Shown here piece after piece: positions 59,184 to 64,000 of a stretch of 64,000 nt of DNA. A program made the translations under genes and the position numbers. Position 1 is the first letter of the stretch. Each line of letters begins with the position of its first letter. The notes beneath the pieces were generated by a model. It ran no database searches and was not told where the DNA came from. It saw only the letters and a program-made list of their open reading frames with translations. The stretch is from Lojkania enalia (lineage: Eukaryota > Ascomycota > Dothideomycetes > Pleosporales), in contig ML986764.1 in NCBI GenBank assembly GCA_010094045.1, positions 1 to 64,000 of the forward strand. The letters run 5' to 3'.

Positions 59184-60659
59184 TTAATTGGTGTACGTCT
59201 TCTGCAGATGTCTCGCAATAGTTGTTAACTGAATGTTGCTCGTTCCCTCGTAGATTGCACCGATCTTGCTGTCTCTGAAGTATTTCTCCGCGAGGCCCTC
59301 TCGCACAAATCCCATGCCTCCCATCCACTCAACCGCAGAACCCGACACTTTTCCGGCGACCTGCGAGGCATACAGCTTCGCCATGGCGGCATCCATCACA
59401 AAGTCTTCGCCAGCTTCCTTCTTGCGGGCAGCATTGTAGACCAGGGCACGGGCAGCCTGGATCTCAGTCCAAGCTTGGGCCATCTGATGCTGCATGCCTT
59501 GGAATTCACCGATCAGCTGTCCAAATTGCTTACGGTCGTTCCAGGCGTAGCTAAGGTACGGTCAGAATTGTTATATCCAATATAAATATGTTGCTTACCC
59601 GGCCGCGTTTTCGAAAGCACCTAACGCCAAACCAGTCATTTGGGCTGCAATACCGATGCGGCCTTCGTTCAAAAGACCAATTGCATATTTGTACCCTTCG
59701 AACTCGTTGCCCAGCAAGTTTTCTTTGGGAATTTCGACATCGTCAAAGTTGATCACGCAGGTGCTACTAGCCTTAATCCCAAGCTTCTTCTCTTTCTTGG
59801 CGATTGAGAAACCAGGAGTTCCCTTCTCCACAATAAAGGCAGTAATGCCTTTGTACTTCTTACTTGGGTCCAGGTTCGCGAAAACAATGAAGAAGTTGGC
59901 CTCCATGCTGTTCGTTATCCACATCTTCCCTCCGTTAATCTTGTATCCGTTCTCTGTCCGCGTAGCTTTCGTTGCGAGGGCAAATGCGTCCGAGCCCGAC
60001 ACCGGTTCCGAGAGACAAAAGGAGCCTATTAAGTCAGCCTTCGCAAATTCACCAATGTAATTGAATTGAGAGAAGCTGGCACTCACCGACAGTATTCGTA
60101 GCTAGCTTCGGCAGCCATTCTTTCTTTAACCTCTCCGATCCGTACTTCAATATTGCTGTATTGCAGAGAGTGTTGTGTACATCGCACATGACGCTCACAC
60201 TGGGATCGACCCGCGCAAGTTCCTCAATGGCAATAATCGCGGATGTGAAGTTCATGCCGGAACCGCCGTATTCCTCGGGTATCTCAACCCCCATGAGGCC
60301 CTGTTCGAACAACTGTTCCACCACTGTAGGATCCATTGCCTCGGCCTCATCCATATCTCTCGCCTTAGGAAGGATCACATCTTGGGCAAATTTCGACACG
60401 GAATCGGCCATCAAGGTCTCGGTTTCGGAAAGGTGAGTGATTGGCGTTGGCGGTATATCTGATATGTCCACTTCGCGCCGTACTGCAGTCGCCGAGAGAC
60501 ATCGTACTCTTGTTGCACCTCGTGTCAGCACTCTATGTTTCATTGAGGTAGCTAGGGAGCGTACTGCGGGGCCGTCCGCGAGAGAGCTGGTCGCAGGGGG
60601 CGAGAAGAAGCAGTGGCAACGCGGGCAAGTGGCCGAAGAGCCTTGGTGATAGAGGCCAT
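59184..60659 (-). CDS. Mitochondrial short/branched-chain acyl-CoA dehydrogenase
   Basis: This FAD enzyme catalyses alpha,beta-dehydrogenation of short or methyl-branched acyl-CoA (valine/isoleucine catabolism or beta-oxidation), passing electrons to ETF. Exons 60565-60659, 60087-60508, 59599-60025 and 59184-59550 give 436 residues. The N-terminus (MASITKALRPLARVATASSR) is Arg/Ser/Ala-rich without acids, a typical mitochondrial presequence, and the mature protein starts near TAVRREVDIS. Landmarks are QGLMGVEIPEEYGGSGMNF, FCLSEPVSGSDAF (175-187), KMWITNSMEA, GIKASSTCVINFDDVEIP, NEGRIGIAAQMTGLALGAF, and the C-terminal VEWMGGMGFVREGLAEKYFR with IYEGTSNIQL, whose Glu416 is the expected catalytic base. 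Exon 1 was found because the main frame has no good presequence; a 56-nt intron joins it with the acceptor CAACAAG. Substrate chain length is inferred from closeness to ACADSB. Confidence 0.92.
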
Positions 60660-61591
60660 TGTGGTATAATTTAGGGGTAGGGTACAGAATACAAATTAGG
60701 AGAGTATAGGGCCTCTTTTGTGGTGTTTAGAAGGCGGTGATGGCTGCGGGTTCTCGCTTGGCCGAGATGCTTGAACCGAGGGTGAAGGTTGCCGGTGCCA
60801 GCCGTACTTTACCCTTTCTAGCGGTTGTTCACATGCCACACACATTCCAATCGCGTCTCGAACCAGCGCGTCACCATTTTCAGAGCCTCAAACTTCCGGC
60901 TCTCCGATCCTCGGGCACGTCTTATGTTCCGCGTCTCCATCTATGAAAGCCTTTTAAAAACTTCCTAGCAAAGATATCTCATACATCTTAGTCTCCCTTT
61001 CGAAACGCTGATCATTTCACTAAAACATCATAATTCGCACTGGAAATGAATGCTCGTGGGCGCCTTAATAGCGACGCAGAAGCATAAAATCACTTCAACA
61101 ACTTAAGCAACTGTCCACAGAGCAAACGAAACTCAAGAAGACTTCCACGAACGAGGTGGATTATATAGTCAACTGCCCTGGTTTTGACACCCATACATCC
61201 GTTTGGCTGACCGCTTATGTTTTGGTTCAGCTGCATCGTAGGTTTGCAATACAATCGCAGACATATTTTCGTTTGTTGAAGGCATGAGTCATCTCCTTGT
61301 GCCGTATTGGGTCTCCAACGACATGAACTGCGCGCGCGCGGCACAGCAGTGAGGCTTCGGCGTCTGTATACAGAGTAGCAATGCCAATGTCGAAGAATGA
61401 TACAAAATGATTTGATACTCACTCCTAAGCTAGCGACGAGACATTAGCCCCGATATCAGTAATCCATTTATTATGATCACTCGGAATATCTACAATAGAT
61501 CATCATGTTGGGTGCGTACACACCATATTTTTTACATTCGTTCTCCCTCCTCTTTAGGTTCAATTATACATCTACATCTATCGAATATAAC
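60660..61591. other. Upstream region of the acyl-CoA dehydrogenase gene
   Basis: No gene seen. Short frames near 60737-60946 and 61090-61422 have no family resemblance. The part next to 60660 presumably holds the promoter. Confidence 0.5.
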
Positions 61592-61753
61592 ATGACCTCA
61601 GGTGAGAGCTACTGCCACAACCTTGGGAATCCTAATTTCAACGCTACGGGCTCAACAGCATCTAGCCACCCCGCTGGACGCTGGACCGGGTGGTGGCGCA
61701 CCAGTCTCTTTGGGTGCATAGGAGAAAAAGGAACCCTAATTCAAGCATTTTGA
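61592..61753 (+). pseudogene. Short fragment resembling the terminal secreted-protein gene
   Basis: A small frame (MTSGESYCHNLGNPNFNATG...) contains NFNATGS followed by RWTGWW, echoing NFNLTGS and DWTYHTG in the secreted protein at 63661. It has no signal peptide of its own in this frame, though a hydrophobic stretch lies just upstream. It may be a worn paralogue or coincidence. Confidence 0.2.
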
Positions 61754-62044
61754 GCCCACGCAACCGTGATCAAGTCACGTCACGGCTGAGTTTTCGTGTT
61801 GGACGATTCTTCCGCTAATGTCATTGGGAATGCCAGGTGGGACACGGGGGATTGCAAAGAGATATTAGGCCCAGAATGCATATCAGCTATCACGGCAACA
61901 GTCGCAAACAGGAAATGGAACTTGTCCTTATATATCCGGATTTATGACTTCTCTTCCTAGGGCCTGCGATATGCTCGGGAAGGAGAATCTAGCAGCCCTT
62001 AGCATGAGTAGGTGTGAAAAGAATTTTATCCTTAATCCGTGCTA

Positions 62045-62470
62045 ATGTCTTCGAAAGGCCGCTCTATTGGTGCCAAGAGCGGTAACAGCACTTGCGAGAC
62101 ATCCCGTAACGAACACAGCGACAAGTCTGCCTCCTTGACTATTACCTCCATCGCGGATGGATTCGGTGAATACCGAGATTACCATCAAATGGCGCAGCGC
62201 GCATATCTCCTCATCCATGGCCTTTTTGAAGGGGGAGAAGGGCAGGGAACAATTGTCCCTAGTGTTGTCTGCTTAAGGAATGAGGACTCTGCATTAGGCT
62301 CTAGAATCTTAGACAGCATAAAGGGACAGCCTTCGAATCCGACTTCTCAATCGACAAGTTCGACAACAAGCAGCCCCCTGCCAACAGATACCGGCAGCGG
62401 GATAGAAGTCCTGAGGGCTGCGGAGTTAAAATTGAGTCTGCTTAGCGTTATTAGAATGCTTATTGCGTAG
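62045..62470 (+). CDS. Hypothetical Ser/Thr-rich protein, weak
   Basis: A single-exon frame of 141 residues starting MSSKGRSIGAKSGNST. It is rich in Ser, Thr and Gly with a more ordered middle (DYHQMAQRAYLLIHGLFEGG) and a hydrophobic end (LKLSLLSVIRMLIA). No family is recognised. A TATATA-like element lies about 110 bp upstream. It could be a real small gene or a chance frame. Confidence 0.3.
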   Translation: MSSKGRSIGAKSGNSTCETSRNEHSDKSASLTITSIADGFGEYRDYHQMAQRAYLLIHGLFEGGEGQGTIVPSVVCLRNEDSALGSRILDSIKGQPSNPTSQSTSSTTSSPLPTDTGSGIEVLRAAELKLSLLSVIRMLIA

Positions 62471-63660
62471 AGATAACCTAAATAGTCGAGAGGGGATTGT
62501 TTGTCGTTCTACTACTGCCTGTGGACTACTACGACTACTTGAGCTGTCAACAGTTAGTTTTGGCTAATTGTAACAAAAATTTTTTAAAGTATTTCTGAGA
62601 AGCTGAGCGTTTAGGGGACGTTCCTTGGCAATCCACTAGATACTCTTAGTGCGAACTTTGGTGCAAAGGCATTTGTATAATTTAAGGGAAAGACGCCGAG
62701 GACTCATCTTAAGAGTCCCGTGACATTCGCCGAAATACCTAGGTACCTTTTCGCCAATAAAGTTCCAATGTTGTTATTTGGAAAGCTTGCCCGTATTATT
62801 TTTGGTTAAGGAGGAGAGCTCGGCCCATGGCTTGGCACACCCAGGTGCCGTTTGTCTACGAGCGTCCTAATCAACTATCCATTCGTCTATCCAATACTTC
62901 TCTTCTAATTCCATCTATTGTAACTCTGTTTTTGTTACTCCATCTCACTGGCGGAATAATAAACCAATAGACCGCTTGATCTCCCTTCGTTTCCGGTGGC
63001 TTCCTTTTGCATTGGGGCTTGAAGCGACACGTGTGGTCTTCCGCATCCTACGAGGCTATGGCCACACAACACCGCGCTTGTCTGAAGGCAATGGCAGCCC
63101 AACAGTTCGAGTGAGATTGAGGCGCTAGGAACGCTCGTGAAACGAATCTTAACAGATGTTCGTGTTATTGGCCCGCCCCGCTATTGATGGGCGAAAACAC
63201 CCATATCATAGTTTCTAGGTGCTGGTATCGGGTTAGGGAGACGATCCCGCTCAAAATCGCTGTAAACTGCTCGTGGCATCCAAATTTAGCTGAATTTCCT
63301 GGCGTTCATTATTGAGACCCATATGGTTGTGGGATGCTGCATTTTGTCCTTATTCCTCCCGATTCCGTGGAGTTGAGGGGGAAAGCCTGTGCCGCAATAG
63401 GGCCCCCATCACCATTCCTGATATCGCAAGGCTGTGCGCCTTTGGATGACGGAGGAACAAAGGTGTCAACAGGAGGCCAGGAAGAACAAGGTGTTCATAA
63501 CCCTACTCCCTTGGATGCAATAGACTGTATAAAGATCCTCCCTCATCCATCATGGCATCCATTCAATCCTCGAGTCACTCCCTCCTCCTTCTGTCATACC
63601 TAGAGATTCCTCCTAGGATCTGCATTTTTCGATACCAATAGGAAGACAAGAAGAAACACT
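62471..63660. promoter_or_regulatory. Gene-free stretch with promoter of the terminal secreted-protein gene
   Basis: No gene seen. A TATAAAG box lies at 63528-63534, about 130 bp upstream of the ATG at 63661, which supports that start. Confidence 0.5.
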
Positions 63661-64000
63661 ATGTTGTACACATTGAAGCTTTTATTCGGCGCTATTGCCA
63701 TCCTTTCTACCTTCTCCCAGGGGTCGGCACGTTTGCTTAGGCGTCAGAACAACCTTTTCCGGCGCGAATTCGACGAGAATGGCTATCACGGTACATACTC
63801 ACCATGCGAGGGAGTTCAAAGCGCCAATTTCAACCTCACTGGCTCCTTCCCAAATAGCATGATCGTTGGTGGGGATTGGACCTACCACACGGGTCTCTCT
63901 GGAAATGCTAGAGGCAACGCCACGCAGGAGTTTTGGATTGACTCCGAGAAGAAGGATAACCTGAATGCAGCTAATTTCAGCTCGGACGGATGTCTCCAAA
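63661..64000 (+). CDS. Secreted protein with signal peptide, truncated by the window end
   Basis: The frame stays open from ATG 63661 to the end of the window (113 residues seen). Residues about 1-22 (MLYTLKLLFGAIAILSTFSQ...) form a signal peptide. Dibasic sites in LLRRQ and FRRE just after it resemble Kex2-type processing sites. The mature part has Cys in SPCEG and DGCLQ and N-glycosylation sites NLT, NAT and NFS. A run of GDWTYHTG and TQEFWIDSEK suggests a small beta-rich extracellular domain. No family is recognised. A TATAAAG box about 130 bp upstream supports the start. Confidence 0.7.
   Translation, partial: MLYTLKLLFGAIAILSTFSQGSARLLRRQNNLFRREFDENGYHGTYSPCEGVQSANFNLTGSFPNSMIVGGDWTYHTGLSGNARGNATQEFWIDSEKKDNLNAANFSSDGCLQ

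Noticed and set aside
1..64000. CRISPR array, rRNA operon or intact transposon
   Set aside because: No regularly spaced repeats, rRNA motifs, transposase or reverse transcriptase motifs, or long terminal repeats were seen by eye.

Overview
The window is nuclear DNA of a filamentous ascomycete (Pezizomycotina). The evidence is short GT-AG introns with CTAAC/CTGAC-like branch sites, fungal-only families (Clr2, LaeA, UPF0658, Acr3, a cytosolic ADGF-type deaminase, fungal Sym1) and Atg2 of the length usual in this group. I cannot fix the class or species. No rRNA, convincing tRNA, CRISPR or intact transposon was found. Twelve recognisable or well-supported multi-exon genes, one single-exon gene (clr2), one probable small mitochondrial gene, one secreted-protein gene cut by the right edge, one weak ORF and several decayed gene remnants are described. 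Exon junctions were read by eye from splice sites, phase and family conservation, and no transcript data were available.

Left part, 1-27 kb, is gene-dense and housekeeping in character: sym1 (Mpv17/PMP22, -), a UPF0658 Golgi membrane protein (-), a PP4 regulatory subunit R2 homologue (+), a single-pass membrane protein with a lumenal/secreted domain (-), the heterochromatin factor clr2 (+), an uncharacterised coiled-coil/Ser-rich protein (-), a small probable mitochondrial protein (+), an ADGF-type adenosine deaminase (-) and the autophagy lipid-transfer protein atg2 (+). Many neighbours are divergent pairs sharing promoters (UPF0658/PP4R2, membrane protein/clr2, deaminase/atg2) or convergent pairs sharing 3' regions.

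Centre and right, 27-53 kb, is sparse. Single accessory or regulatory genes sit alone between 4-6 kb gene-free stretches: a cytochrome P450 with an atypical heme loop (+), the arsenite exporter acr3 (+), the global secondary-metabolism regulator laeA (+, eight exons, with a possible uORF) and an MFS anion:cation symporter (-). The gene-free stretches hold gene relics: a frameshifted DUF6594 C-terminus at 29.8-30.1 kb, a multiply broken ORF at 31.6-32.5 kb, and ORF-like fragments at 50-53.3 kb.

The right end, 53.4-64 kb, returns to conserved genes: a 1473-residue coiled-coil protein (-) and a mitochondrial short/branched-chain acyl-CoA dehydrogenase (-). A 3 kb stretch with one weak ORF follows, and then the start of a secreted protein (+).

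Functionally the genes are mostly independent. I see no biosynthetic gene cluster and no convincing new multi-gene system. The best leads are the P450 heme-loop substitution, the laeA leader, a possible 32-35 nt intron, the uncharacterised coiled-coil and membrane proteins, and the contrast between dense conserved blocks and relic-bearing sparse blocks.
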